A stretch of DNA of 64,000 nt from Prorocentrum cordatum (taxonomy: Eukaryota; Sar; Dinophyceae; Prorocentrales; Prorocentraceae), in contig CAUYUJ010016349.1 in NCBI GenBank assembly GCA_963575745.1, positions 1-64,000 of the forward strand, given 5' to 3'. The notes beneath the pieces were generated by a model, which was not told where the DNA came from, did not search any database, and was given only the letters and a program-made list of their open reading frames with translations. The translations under genes and the position numbers were made by a program. Positions 51,438-60,905 of the stretch are shown here, piece by piece (within the stretch, counting starts at the first letter, position 1; every line of letters begins with the position of its first letter).

Positions 51438-53400
51438 ATGACGGAGTTCACGCACAACCAGTCAGTGATACCAAGCTGGAATGGAGATCCAGCGAAGTGG
51501 CGAGATTACACGCAAGAGGTAAAATTGTGGAAGCTCAGTGAGAACTTGGAAGTGACACAAAGTTTGGCATCGAAGTTAGTCCTGCGTTTGACGGGCACCG
51601 CCAGGTCGGCTGCTCTCAACATGACGGAGCAGGAACTCCACCCGCCGCCGGGCGACGGCATCGAGGATGCGAACGAGAAGAAGCGCGATCGCAACCAGAA
51701 GGGCATCGATATCGTGCTGAAGCACCTCGAGACAAACCTAGGCCAGCAGAAGCCGGTGCAGAAGGGAGAGACGCTAGAAAAGTTCTTCGAGTCGACTCAG
51801 CACCATCGCCGCCGTGGAGAACGCATGACGGATTGGCTCGTGCGATTCGAGGCGGGACTACAGCAACTACGCGAGAACGTGGTTGACCTCGCTACGCTTG
51901 ACGACGTGGCCGGCTGGTTCCTGCTACGCAAGGCTGGGCTCACGGCCGAGCGCCGTAAGCGCGTCGTGGGCAACTTGCCGGACGAGCATTACTCATTTCA
52001 GCGCATCAGGGGCCTGCTGGTGCGCGTGTTCCCCGATATCCATACATCGGAACGACACGCGAGCTTGCCGTCACGATCGTGGCCGCAGCGATCAAACAGT
52101 AGTTGGCAGCGCTCACCGCCAAGCCGAGCACGTTCAGCCAACATCGCTGACGAGCCAGAAGACGAGCACGAGGACTCGGAGGACGGCGACGACAACGACA
52201 CGGAGGCAGACGTCCAGGACGTCGCGCGCCAGGAGCTCGAGGCTTTCAGCGCCGAGCTGGAGCAGTCCAATTACGACCTCGGCGAGGTGTTCGATCGGGA
52301 CGACTCTGCCAAGGTGGAGGCTGCCGCGGCGGAGCTTGCCGCGATTCCCGAGGCCATGGCGACCATGCGGTCGGCCCGGGAGGCTATCAAGGGCCGCGGG
52401 AAGGCTTCGCCCAAGCGCCGACCCGCGGGCAAGCTACAAGTCCGCGTGGACCAGCGCAAAAAGAACTCCAAGTGCTGGGGCTGCGGCGAGGCGGGGCACT
52501 GGACCGGTGACAAGGAGTGCCCGACACCAGGCGCTCGGAAGTTCGCCCAGAATTCTAAGCAGAAGGGCGGAGGACGAGGCGGCGGAGGTCGCTCGCACCG
52601 CCAGGCCAACATCACCGAGCAGGTCCACGATCAGAACCACGTGGAGTTCGGTGATGAAGAAGTGATTCTTCATCCAGAAGGTCCGATCACTCCGCCCCCC
52701 GAGTCTCTGGTTTCCGAGCGCGTGGTGCCAGATTTGCCTACCATAAACACCACCAACGCTGGCGAGAAGCCCAACGACGACGGTGTTGGCGTGATCGACA
52801 CTGCCTGTCTCTTCTGCGTTGGCGGGCTCAGCTGGTACAAGCAGTGCAAGGAGAAGCTCACCAAGATGGGTCTGGCCGACCAGATCCTGGAGGAGCCCGA
52901 GAACGAAGTCTACAGGTTCGGGAACGGTGGTACACTCCCGAGCAAGCTGCGCGTCACAGCCCCGCTCGTGCTGTGTGGACGCGCTGGCCGCATAGTATTC
53001 AGCGTCGTGGACAGCCCCACGCTCGGCCTGCTCATCGGCCGGGACTTCATTCAGCCAAGCAAGATCGACATCTCGCTCTGGCGGGAACAGATCCGCATCG
53101 GGAACCATTCCCAGAAGCTCATCACGAGCAGCGCGGGACATCCCGCGATCGACCTCCACCCGGAGGACTGGCTCGCCATCAAGGGCGCGGGCCACGAGTT
53201 CGGACCGAAGGCTGTCAGTACTAAGGGCGTCGCCAAGCGGCCAGCCCCGAAGCCCACGGTCAACCTCGCTACGAAGGCGAGCAATTTGCTCGAGAACATC
53301 ACGAGACTCATCCCCAAGAAGGAGCTCAACGTACCTAGACGACTTCAACAGCGACGCGGTGGCAGCTCAAGGCTCATGGCCGCCGTAAGCTCTGCGTTGA
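51438..53400 (+). CDS. Copia gag and protease
   Basis: Likely starts at ATG 51438 (MTEFTHNQSVIPSWNGDPAK), after the leader minisatellite. The capsid-like region (WRDYTQEVKLWKL to GLLVRVFPDIH) resembles Copia gag. It is followed by an acidic linker and a CCHC zinc knuckle, CWGCGEAGHWTGDKEC (about 52473-52520), which binds element RNA. The aspartic protease shows VIDTACLFCVGG (Asp-Thr, about 52790) and LLIGRDFI (about 53030). The usual DTGA/DSGA is DTAC here, a possible weakening of the active site. The frame continues to about 53400-53460, where the pol frame takes over with a +1 change; a stop in the pol frame at 53397 limits the place of the change. Confidence 0.8.
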
Positions 53401-53433
53401 TCTGCTGTTCGACGGCGGTCGCACCGCCGACGT

Positions 53434-54213
53434 TTGCTTCAGCAACGAATTTCGGCTACTACCTGCATCGCCGAGCCCCTCGACGATTGCGTGGCCTGCG
53501 GCACCAAGTCCTACACAGACTGTTGCCACCTCGGGTTCTGCTCCGAGTGTGTTTTCGGCAGCCCGGTCACGCTGGACATCAAGAACGACAACGACCCGAA
53601 GGAGGTCAACATCGTGGAGGAAGAGCAGATGAAGGTACGTCAGCTCAAGAAAGGGACGAAGCTGCAGCTGACCGCCGGCAAGCGGTCGGCCATCGTCACC
53701 AACAAGAGCGGCGTCAAGCCGCACACAGTCAGCCAGGCGCTCAAGGCAGACCTGGCCAAGTCAACTACGAGCTCGAGCGGAATCTCGAGCAACGCCACTA
53801 TCCTCTACGAGTGGTGCTGCAACCCTGACAGCAAGCTCAGTGCGAAGTGGACTGAGAGTGGAGGAGCTGCTGTACGTTGCGGTCTTCCTGGATACGACCT
53901 CTCTCGGAAGCCCATCGTCGAGAAGCTCGAGGGCAAGATTCGGAAGAACCTGCGGAAGGGCCAGAGTGCACGGGTACACGCCGCATTTCCATGCACGCCA
54001 TGGACCGCGTTGCAGCGCATCATCCTGAAGATCGACCCCCGCAAGGCCGAGAAGTTTGAGAAGGACCGGAAGTATTCCGCGAGGATGATCGACCTTTTCC
54101 TGACGTCAATGAGCCGCCTGCGGAAGGAGTTTAGCAGCCAGCTCGCGGTCTCCTTCGAGTGGCCGCGCTACTGCGACGGATGGGATCAGAAGCAGAACTA
54201 CACCGCGAAGTAG
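53434..54213 (+). CDS. Copia pol, methyltransferase-like domain (part 1)
   Basis: Lies between protease and integrase, where typical Copia elements have nothing. After a Cys-rich start (DCVACGTKSYTDCCHLGFCS) it reads ILYEWCCNPDSKLSAKW, RVHAAFPCTPWTALQRI (Pro-Cys like motif IV of C5-cytosine methyltransferases) and SFEWPRYCDGW (at the place of an ENP-like motif). The fold and activity are inferred from these motifs only. The part ends at an in-frame TAG (54211-54213); the same frame continues with LKDQLPRIIDFDGCAYGLQT, so the domain is cut by this stop. A CAG to TAG change would explain it. Confidence 0.5.
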   Translation: MLQQRISATTCIAEPLDDCVACGTKSYTDCCHLGFCSECVFGSPVTLDIKNDNDPKEVNIVEEEQMKVRQLKKGTKLQLTAGKRSAIVTNKSGVKPHTVSQALKADLAKSTTSSSGISSNATILYEWCCNPDSKLSAKWTESGGAAVRCGLPGYDLSRKPIVEKLEGKIRKNLRKGQSARVHAAFPCTPWTALQRIILKIDPRKAEKFEKDRKYSARMIDLFLTSMSRLRKEFSSQLAVSFEWPRYCDGWDQKQNYTAK

Positions 54214-55788
54214 CTGAAGGACCAGCTCCCGCGCATCATCGATTTCGATGGCTGCGCCTACGGCCTGCAGACAAGGAGCGGGGATGCGATCAAGAAGCCG
54301 TGGAGGATCATCACCGACCACTACGGGATAGACAACTCGCTGCACAAGCTCTGCGACGGCCTACACAAACACGTCGAGGCCCGTGGCAAGCTCGCCAAGG
54401 ACAGCGAGAACTACACCGACAAGCTCGTCGCCGTGCTGGTCAAGCAGCTTCGCAAGACGAACAAGATCGAGCACCGCGAGGCAAACCCCGCGGAACCAAC
54501 GAGACGGAGAGCCGCGAGGAGGACAGTGCCTGCCCCGGCAGCCCCTGCAGAGCCAGCCTTGACGGCAGCGGAGGAGCGGACGCTCAAGTCCGCCATACTG
54601 CAGCTCCACGTCAACACGGGGCACCCTGCCAACGACGCGTTGGCCCGGGCCATCCGAGTGACTGGTGGATCCCAAAGAGCGGTTGAGATGGCACTCAACC
54701 TGCGCTGCGAAGTCTGCGCCGCCCATCAGCGACCCCTACCTCACTTACCTGGGAGAATCAAGCTGGATAGGGACTTCAACGATTCCATTGGGGTGGAGTT
54801 GTTCACTCTTGCCGACTATGCCGGCAATCAGTTGGTTTTCCTCAATGTGGTCGACCTCGCTTCCGGATTTACCTTATGTGGTACAGTTTCTTCAAGACAC
54901 CCTTCGGTTGTATTCGCGAGGCTTTTGCAGGTTTGGATTACACCGCTTGGGGCGCCACAGCGGGTACTTTTCGATGGAGGAGGCGAGTTTGAGAGGGAGT
55001 TCTCGAAGGAACTCGAGGACATGGGCTGTCGCCTTATGACTACTGCCGCGGCTACGCCGCAACAGAACGCCACCGTGGAAAGGCACGGCGGCATGTGGAA
55101 GGTCCACGCCAGGAAGCTGATCGACCAGTTCAGCATCAGGTTCGATCAGCCCGCGAACGCCCACAAGATCCAGTGGCTGCTCGCCGCTGTCTGCTGGGCT
55201 ATGAACAGCTCAATCAATGCCAGTGGGTATTCACCGGCACAGTGGGTACTCGGACGTGGACTTCAACTACCCTACTGCCTGCTGGACAGCGCTGGGAGAC
55301 TCTCGCTACACGAGAGAGTGGTCTCTGACAAGTCCTTCTCTGAGAGGATTGCCCTCATGAAGGCCGCCCAGACGTCGATCCAGCATCTGCGTTTCAACCA
55401 GTCCCTATCCCGGGCTTTACTCGCACGATCGCGTGCGGATGGAGCTCAGCACGCGTCGGATATCTATCAGACGGGGGACCAGGTATACTACTGGAGGGGG
55501 AACGGCAAGCCCAAGCGCGAATGGGCTTTGCAGTGGCGTGGACCCGGCATCATCATCGGCTTCGAGGGCACCTCGAACGTATGGGTCAGCCACCGTTCCA
55601 CCACCGTCAAGGTCAACCGAGGACATTTACGCCGCGCTACTGCCTCAGAGCTCGTGCCCTGGGGACAGGTACTCAACGCCATGAACGGCAACCAGCCACC
55701 ACCACCGCCAGGACAACCACCAGCTGACCAGCCCCCACCTCCTGACGGACCGCAGCCACCAGGACCAGGAGGAGGGGACGAAGGATGA
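54214..55788 (+). CDS. Copia pol, end of methyltransferase-like domain and integrase
   Basis: Same frame as the part before the TAG. The zinc-binding HHCC domain is LHVNTGH...CEVCAAH (about 54602-54725). The catalytic core shows SIGVELFTLADYAG, FDGGGEF (Asp, about 54972) and NATVERHGG (Glu, 55078-55080). In the first position the usual Asp is Glu (GVELF, about 54795), an unusual substitution. GYSPAQWVLGRG and a C-terminal DQVYYWRGNGKPKREW/WRGPGIIIG domain follow. It would insert element cDNA with a 5 bp stagger. Ends in a Pro-rich linker and an in-frame TGA (55786-55788). Confidence 0.85.
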   Translation: MKDQLPRIIDFDGCAYGLQTRSGDAIKKPWRIITDHYGIDNSLHKLCDGLHKHVEARGKLAKDSENYTDKLVAVLVKQLRKTNKIEHREANPAEPTRRRAARRTVPAPAAPAEPALTAAEERTLKSAILQLHVNTGHPANDALARAIRVTGGSQRAVEMALNLRCEVCAAHQRPLPHLPGRIKLDRDFNDSIGVELFTLADYAGNQLVFLNVVDLASGFTLCGTVSSRHPSVVFARLLQVWITPLGAPQRVLFDGGGEFEREFSKELEDMGCRLMTTAAATPQQNATVERHGGMWKVHARKLIDQFSIRFDQPANAHKIQWLLAAVCWAMNSSINASGYSPAQWVLGRGLQLPYCLLDSAGRLSLHERVVSDKSFSERIALMKAAQTSIQHLRFNQSLSRALLARSRADGAQHASDIYQTGDQVYYWRGNGKPKREWALQWRGPGIIIGFEGTSNVWVSHRSTTVKVNRGHLRRATASELVPWGQVLNAMNGNQPPPPPGQPPADQPPPPDGPQPPGPGGGDEG

Positions 55789-58700
55789 CCACATGAAGGA
55801 GGAGACTGCGGTGGAGGCGGATTACCACCATCAGACCAAGGAGGAGATGGAGATACATTCATCGACCTCACGGGCGAAACGCCGAAGAGACGCCCGCGAG
55901 TGGAAAACGTTCCGCCAGCACTACCACCTCCGCCGACGGCCATCAAGCAGCGCAACTTCGGCAACATCGAAGATACTCCACACAATCGCCGCGCACATGC
56001 TACTCTTGAGTGGATTCGCCGACGGCAAGGAGATGAAGAATATGCGACCAGTGGGGGCGCCTCAGGCAGCGGTTCAGCACCAGCACCTTCGGGGGGAGAC
56101 CTTCCCGGGCTGCCAGCGCCTGTTGCTGACTCAGCTGCTGCCGCTGACCCCGCTCATGACCCCGCTCATGCTCAAATACAAGCCCAAGAAGACCCAGATC
56201 GCGCTGAAGATCCAGCACCAGAACCCACCGTGCAACCAGAAGTACACGACGAACAGCTTGAAGAACGTGATGGAACACGACTTCCACCACCAGGAGCTCG
56301 ACGCACAGAAGCTGACGGACATTCATCGGATGCCGACAGCTCCGGATCCGAAGGGCTACGCGACTGGAGCAAGGCCGCGGAGGAGGAAGTTCGCAGAGAA
56401 GCCTTTGCCCGCATACCACAACATCCTGAAGGACAACGCCGCAACAAGGCTCAGCGCCAAGCTCAACAAGAGGACGCACCTCGCGCACTTGAACGTGACA
56501 GGCACGATCAAACAGACGACCGCAGCAAAGCCATCAAGCGCAAGGAATTCTTGGAGAGTCTCAAGGACGACCTACCCAAGTGCTTCAAGAGGCCGAAAGA
56601 CACACTCAGGAGCGACCTCTACTTGGACAATTACTTTGAGATCAACGACGACGATTTGCACTCGACCATCCGACTCCGGGAGGTGATGCTCACCGGAAAG
56701 GCCGCTGCTAAGGAGATCAAGTACGACAAGCTCTCCGCCAAGGACAAGAAGGTCATGGACATGGCCATGAAGGTCGAGTGGTCCAAGTGGACCGAGTTCG
56801 GGGCCTACAAGAAGCTACCGCACAAGGAGTTGAAGGAGATCTTCCAGCGACACCCTGGAATACGACCAGTTGGTACCCGCTGGGTGCTCACGCAGAAGGC
56901 CGCCAACCTCATGAAGGCCCGCCTTGTCGTCCAGGGCTGTCATGAGGACAAGTCCCAGATCCGTACGGACGCGCCGACCGGGTCAAGGGACGCGCTTTAC
57001 CTCGCGCTTGCTGCCGCCGCCCAGCTTGGCTGGGACCCCACGTCGTACGACGCGATGACGGCTTACCTGCAGTCGGGCAACATCGAGAGGCTGCTATTGC
57101 TACGCATGCCAGCCAAGAACCCGCCGCCAGGCACACTGCCCGGCGAGATCGTGATGGCGACTGGCGCCATCTATGGTACCCGAGATGCAGGACGCCAGTG
57201 GTACCTCTACGCCCAGAAGGTGTTCCAGGAGCACGGCCTCATCGAGAGCAAGCTCGAGAAGGGCCTTTACTACTTCTACGACGACAAAGGGCTCGCTGCC
57301 ATGATCCACTCCCATGAGGACGATTTCCTCATTGCCCAGCGCGAAAGCTCCAGCGAGTGGAAGCGAGTCATTAGCTCCTTGCAGAAATGGCTGCACCTCA
57401 AGAAGGTAGAGGGTATCATCAAGTACTGCGGCCGGACAATCAACAAGATCAACGAGGAGTTCCGCATTACCCAGGCGACGGCCGCCGCCCAGGTGGATTT
57501 CATCGAACTCAACGCCCAACGCGGACGATCACCAGAGGATCGGCTTACCACCTCGGAGGTCTCGGGATATCGCCACACACTCGGTCAACTGCTTTGGCTC
57601 GCAGTGCAGACGCGAGTGGACATCGCCTGCCCGGTGAGCCTTGCAGCTCGCCGCGCCAACACCGCCACCGTGGCCGACGCCAAGACGCTGAACAAGACCG
57701 TCGCTTGCGTGCACGGATCCGCCGACACCGCTATAGTCATCAAGCGCAACATCATCGACCTGCGCACTTGCACCATTATCTGTTTCAGCGACGCGGCCTT
57801 CGCCAATGTGGACGGGGTGAAGAGCCAATGGGGCATGGCGATTGGGCTAACTCACAAGCCACGGGACGTCGTGGCTGGACGATATGACTTGTGCCTGCCC
57901 GTCGCCTGGCATTCGGGCACGGTCAAGCGATCCGTGAAGTCGACGCTGGCCGCCGAGGGCTACGCCACTCTGGAGGGCGCCGAGTCGAGCACGTGGTTCG
58001 GCCAGCTACTCACGGAGGCCTACAACCCGAAGAAGACGCTCAAGCAGATCGACGACCTCAGCACCAAACGATCCGGGGAAATCTACAGCGACAGCAACGG
58101 CCTGGTGACGCACATCAAGTCTGACGTGGGTCAATCCACGGACAAGCGGTTCCGCATCGTGGCATCAATGATCAAGGAGACGGTGCACCCCAACAGCCAG
58201 CTGAAGCTCTCGTGGATACCTACGTGGAGTATGGTCGCCGACGCGCTCACCAAGATCATGGAGACCGGAGTGCTCCTCGCTTTCTTCGGGGCCAAGAAGC
58301 ACAACTTTGGCACTAGGCAACCGCGCGCCGCCATGCTTGCCTCAGTGCTGATGACCTGTCTTGGACGCGTGAAGGCACAACCTCCCCCACAGGAATGGCA
58401 AGTGCCAGTGACATATTGGGTCTACTACATGACATTCATTGCGATGCTCAGTGGGATCATGATTGGATTCACATTGTTCGCAGCGCTGTGGTTTGTGGTG
58501 CGAAAGGAGATATTTGGGTCAGGCGACCCCAGCCCCATCCAGATCGGGACCATCAATAACACCAGCAATGGGTCCAAGGCCGACCACACCGGGCACGCGG
58601 ACACCTCCTTGCCCGGAGTATATCCAGGATGGGATGGACGATATCTTGGACGTCGCAACAACGTACAGCCTACCATTCCCGAAGACGCCGACGGATATAT

Positions 58701-59142
58701 CTACATGGGACCGCCGATGATTGCCGTCGCAGCCCAGAGTTCATCATCAGCAAGCGGATCGGCAGCGCCAGCCGCACCGCCACCATCACCAGACAGCTTC
58801 GCGCAGGGAGCGAGTTCTGCGCCATCATCCCCGATGACGGTTCACAGTTCTTCGTCAGCCAGTGTGGTTTCGTGGAACGGATCGACGCCAACGGTCTCGC
58901 CATCGGAGATGAACGCATGTGTGATCGCCGAGCACAACATACGCGTGGGCCACAACACACATAGTGTCTACATAACCTGCAGGACGTGCAGGAAGCATGC
59001 GTCATGGCTTAGCAGGAATCACATGACCCATGAGCCAGACTTTTCGATGATGCACAATAGTCTTCGCTGGGATTTACAGAATAGATGGAGGCAGCTACAA
59101 GGGTTGCCCGGCAAGGCGAAAGCTCAAAATAAGATTTCGTGA
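55789..59142 (+). CDS. Copia pol, reverse transcriptase, RNase H and C-terminal membrane extension
   Basis: Same frame as the integrase, directly after the TGA. A variable charged region leads to the Copia RT: GIRPVGTRWVLTQKA, KARLVVQGCHEDKSQIRTD, motif A SYDAMTAYLQ (Asp present, about 57048), and motif C SHEDDFLIA (both Asp present, about 57315-57323; His-Glu replaces the usual Tyr-Val). RNase H shows FSDAAFANVDG (57784), LAAEGYATLEGAES (57952) and IYSDSNGLV (58083), the Asp-Glu-Asp set. After ADALTKI, where most Copia proteins end, about 290 residues follow: a hydrophobic helix of about 28 residues (58405-58500, WVYYMTFIAMLSGIM and FTLFAALWFVV), Ser-rich linker, and a Cys/His region ITCRTCRKHASW (about 58970). 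The stop is at 59142. Confidence 0.85.
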   Translation, partial: PHEGGDCGGGGLPPSDQGGDGDTFIDLTGETPKRRPRVENVPPALPPPPTAIKQRNFGNIEDTPHNRRAHATLEWIRRRQGDEEYATSGGASGSGSAPAPSGGDLPGLPAPVADSAAAADPAHDPAHAQIQAQEDPDRAEDPAPEPTVQPEVHDEQLEERDGTRLPPPGARRTEADGHSSDADSSGSEGLRDWSKAAEEEVRREAFARIPQHPEGQRRNKAQRQAQQEDAPRALERDRHDQTDDRSKAIKRKEFLESLKDDLPKCFKRPKDTLRSDLYLDNYFEINDDDLHSTIRLREVMLTGKAAAKEIKYDKLSAKDKKVMDMAMKVEWSKWTEFGAYKKLPHKELKEIFQRHPGIRPVGTRWVLTQKAANLMKARLVVQGCHEDKSQIRTDAPTGSRDALYLALAAAAQLGWDPTSYDAMTAYLQSGNIERLLLLRMPAKNPPPGTLPGEIVMATGAIYGTRDAGRQWYLYAQKVFQEHGLIESKLEKGLYYFYDDKGLAAMIHSHEDDFLIAQRESSSEWKRVISSLQKWLHLKKVEGIIKYCGRTINKINEEFRITQATAAAQVDFIELNAQRGRSPEDRLTTSEVSGYRHTLGQLLWLAVQTRVDIACPVSLAARRANTATVADAKTLNKTVACVHGSADTAIVIKRNIIDLRTCTIICFSDAAFANVDGVKSQWGMAIGLTHKPRDVVAGRYDLCLPVAWHSGTVKRSVKSTLAAEGYATLEGAESSTWFGQLLTEAYNPKKTLKQIDDLSTKRSGEIYSDSNGLVTHIKSDVGQSTDKRFRIVASMIKETVHPNSQLKLSWIPTWSMVADALTKIMETGVLLAFFGAKKHNFGTRQPRAAMLASVLMTCLGRVKAQPPPQEWQVPVTYWVYYMTFIAMLSGIMIGFTLFAALWFVVRKEIFGSGDPSPIQIGTINNTSNGSKADHTGHADTSLPGVYPGWDGRYLGRRNNVQPTIPEDADGYIYMGPPMIAVAAQSSSSASGSAAPAAPPPSPDSFAQGASSAPSSPMTVHSSSSASVVSWNGSTPTVSPSEMNACVIAEHNIRVGHNTHSVYITCRTCRKHASWLSRNHMTHEPDFSMMHNSLRWDLQNRWRQLQGLPGKAKAQNKIS

Positions 59143-59162
59143 CGCACGCCGCCGCTCTATAA

Positions 59163-59340
59163 CTGGCGCCACATTGTGTGGCAGATTACGTTAGTCCGCA
59201 TCGTTCTGTCAGCCCGTTTTCTTTACACCTGGCGCCACATTGTGTGGCAGACTACGTTAGTCCGAAGTGTCTTACCAGCTCGTTTTCTTTACACCTGGCG
59301 CCACATTGTGTGGCAGACTACGCTAGTCCGCATTGTTCGA
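59163..59340 (+). repeat. 66 bp tandem repeat with hairpin, 3 copies, in the Copia 3' region
   Basis: CTGGCGCCACATTGTGTGG starts at 59163, 59229 and 59295 (period 66). Each copy contains a perfect hairpin CCACA-TTG-TGTGG and ends in ACGTTAGTCCG. It lies between the pol stop and the 3' LTR. Confidence 0.9.
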
Positions 59341-59635
59341 AGCTTCATTCAGTGTGCACAGTTTTTTATGTGGTGACGACCACACCATTAAGACCTTATC
59401 TTGATAAGATAGCGCTATTTGAGTTTTGTCGCATAGCGATCGGACTCGCGCTGCTGTTTGTTTGGCGAATTTATTGATTTCTTGCCGGCGCGTGTAGCAG
59501 CACCCCTTAAACGCCCAGAGGCAGCTGGATAGCATGCCGACAAGGCCGTTTGCCTGTGTTTGTTTTGGAGTGCTTTGATTAATGAAGTGAGCTGCGATCG
59601 ATGATCGTCGCTCGACGGCGCCGCGAGCGTCGATC

Positions 59636-59643
59636 AGGAGGAG
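59636..59643 (+). other. Polypurine tract
   Basis: AGGAGGAG ends exactly at the 3' LTR start, the expected place for the plus-strand primer of an LTR element. Confidence 0.75.
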
Positions 59644-59822
59644 TGTGATTCCCGCTCACTCCCCGTGCCTTTCCTGCTCCTTCCCTGCTTCCCCGCTCTA
59701 TCTCTCACGCCCGCCTTGTCGCTGCCATTTTGTTTCAAACTAGGGCCCTTGGCCTTAGAGCTACGCAGAGTGTTTCGCCGCGCGATCATTCGACAAACGA
59801 TATCAGCGATATCCATATCACA
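59644..59822 (+). repeat. 3' LTR of the Copia element (179 bp)
   Basis: Same length as the 5' LTR and identical except for three A-for-G differences. Followed directly by the right copy of the target duplication. Confidence 0.95.
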
Positions 59823-59827
59823 GCTGT
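59823..59827. other. Target-site duplication, right copy (GCTGT)
   Basis: Matches 50549-50553. Confidence 0.85.
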
Positions 59828-60840
59828 CAGAGTTTGATGTGGCCCTGGTGGGTCTCTCGGGTTGGCTGGCTGGTTTTCCGATGTTTTTTTCTTCATGATG
59901 TTGTGCTTTCTCTGCGCTCTGTTACGTTTCTTGGTTAATTCAGGGCCCCGTGTTGTCGACAGGGTTGCGGGCGCTGCTCAGTGCTCATTGTGACCCTCTC
60001 CGCCTGCAGGTGAAGATGGTGAGGTGCAGCTTTGTGCGTTCTTGTGGGAGAGGCATGCTGACAGATGGGCTGGCCAGCCCGCGAGAGAGAGTGCCTCTCT
60101 TGCCGCGCCGCCGCCCCCCAGCCTCTCTCCCGCCGCCCGCCCCGCGGCCGCCCCGCCTCTTTTGCCTGCAAAGCCTCTCTTGCTGTCCTTGAACTTCCAC
60201 TGGTTCTCGGACGGGCGGAACGGTCTGGTTCGTTCGTGCGTCGATTGATCGTCGCTCCTGCAGGGTAGGCAGGCCTTCCCGCGACGCCAGGCCGTGGCGC
60301 ATCCAGACACCCGTTGCGTCTGGCGCGGAGGAGGCCCCCCCCCCTCCGCCGCGCCCTGCCGTTGCCCTCAGGTTCCCGACGAAGTTCGAGGCACCCCCGC
60401 AGCCGCTCCGCGCGAGAGAGCGTTCCCCTCTTGCCCTCAGGTTCCCGACGAGGTTCGAGGCACTTTGGAGGCCGCTGTCTTGTTTTCCCTTGTTCGGTGT
60501 GTTGGGGTATCGTTTTTGGGGCGTGCCCCTTTTGTCTGCTTCTGCCTGCTGCGCTGTGGGTTGGGCCCTCGGTCAGCCGAGGAGTGAGTGTGGCATGGGA
60601 AGGATGCTCGAGTGTGTGATCCCCTCTTGGGCGGTGTGCCTTGGGGGGGCGCGCGCCCGCCAGGGATCCTGTGCGCTCGGAGCAGAGTGCCCGCCGCCGC
60701 TTCTCTTTGCCCTGCCCCTGCTGCTGCTCCTCCCCCGTCCTTTGCATGTTAGATTGCACGGTGCCCAGTGCTCGCTGACAGAGCGGACCTGACACATGGA
60801 TTGGGTGTGTGCTCAAGCGGTGGGGGGAGGGGGGGGAAAA
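59828..60840. other. No recognisable gene; one 69 bp duplication
   Basis: Open frames on both strands are low-complexity. TTGCCCTCAGGTTCCCGACG occurs at 60362 and 60431 (69 bp period). The first part may be the displaced 3' tail of LINE 2. Confidence 0.5.
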
Positions 60841-60844
60841 CAAA

Positions 60845-60905
60845 CTCCTCCTCCTCCTCCTCCTCCTCTTCCTCCTCCTCCTCCTCCTCCTCCTCCTCCT
60901 TTTCT
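60845..60905. repeat. (CTC)n microsatellite
   Basis: Nearly perfect CTC triplets. Confidence 0.95.

Larger units (their letters stand above)
50554..59822 (+). mobile_element. Full-length Copia LTR retrotransposon (9269 bp)
   Basis: Bounded by two 179 bp LTRs (TG...CA) and a GCTGT target duplication. It has a primer-binding-site-like TGGTAGC right after the 5' LTR and a purine tract right before the 3' LTR. Coding order is gag, protease, methyltransferase-like domain, integrase, reverse transcriptase, RNase H, which is the Copia order (integrase before RT). pol is interrupted only by one +1 frame change and two single stop codons. The LTRs differ at 3 of 179 positions, so the insertion is fairly young. 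Confidence 0.95.
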
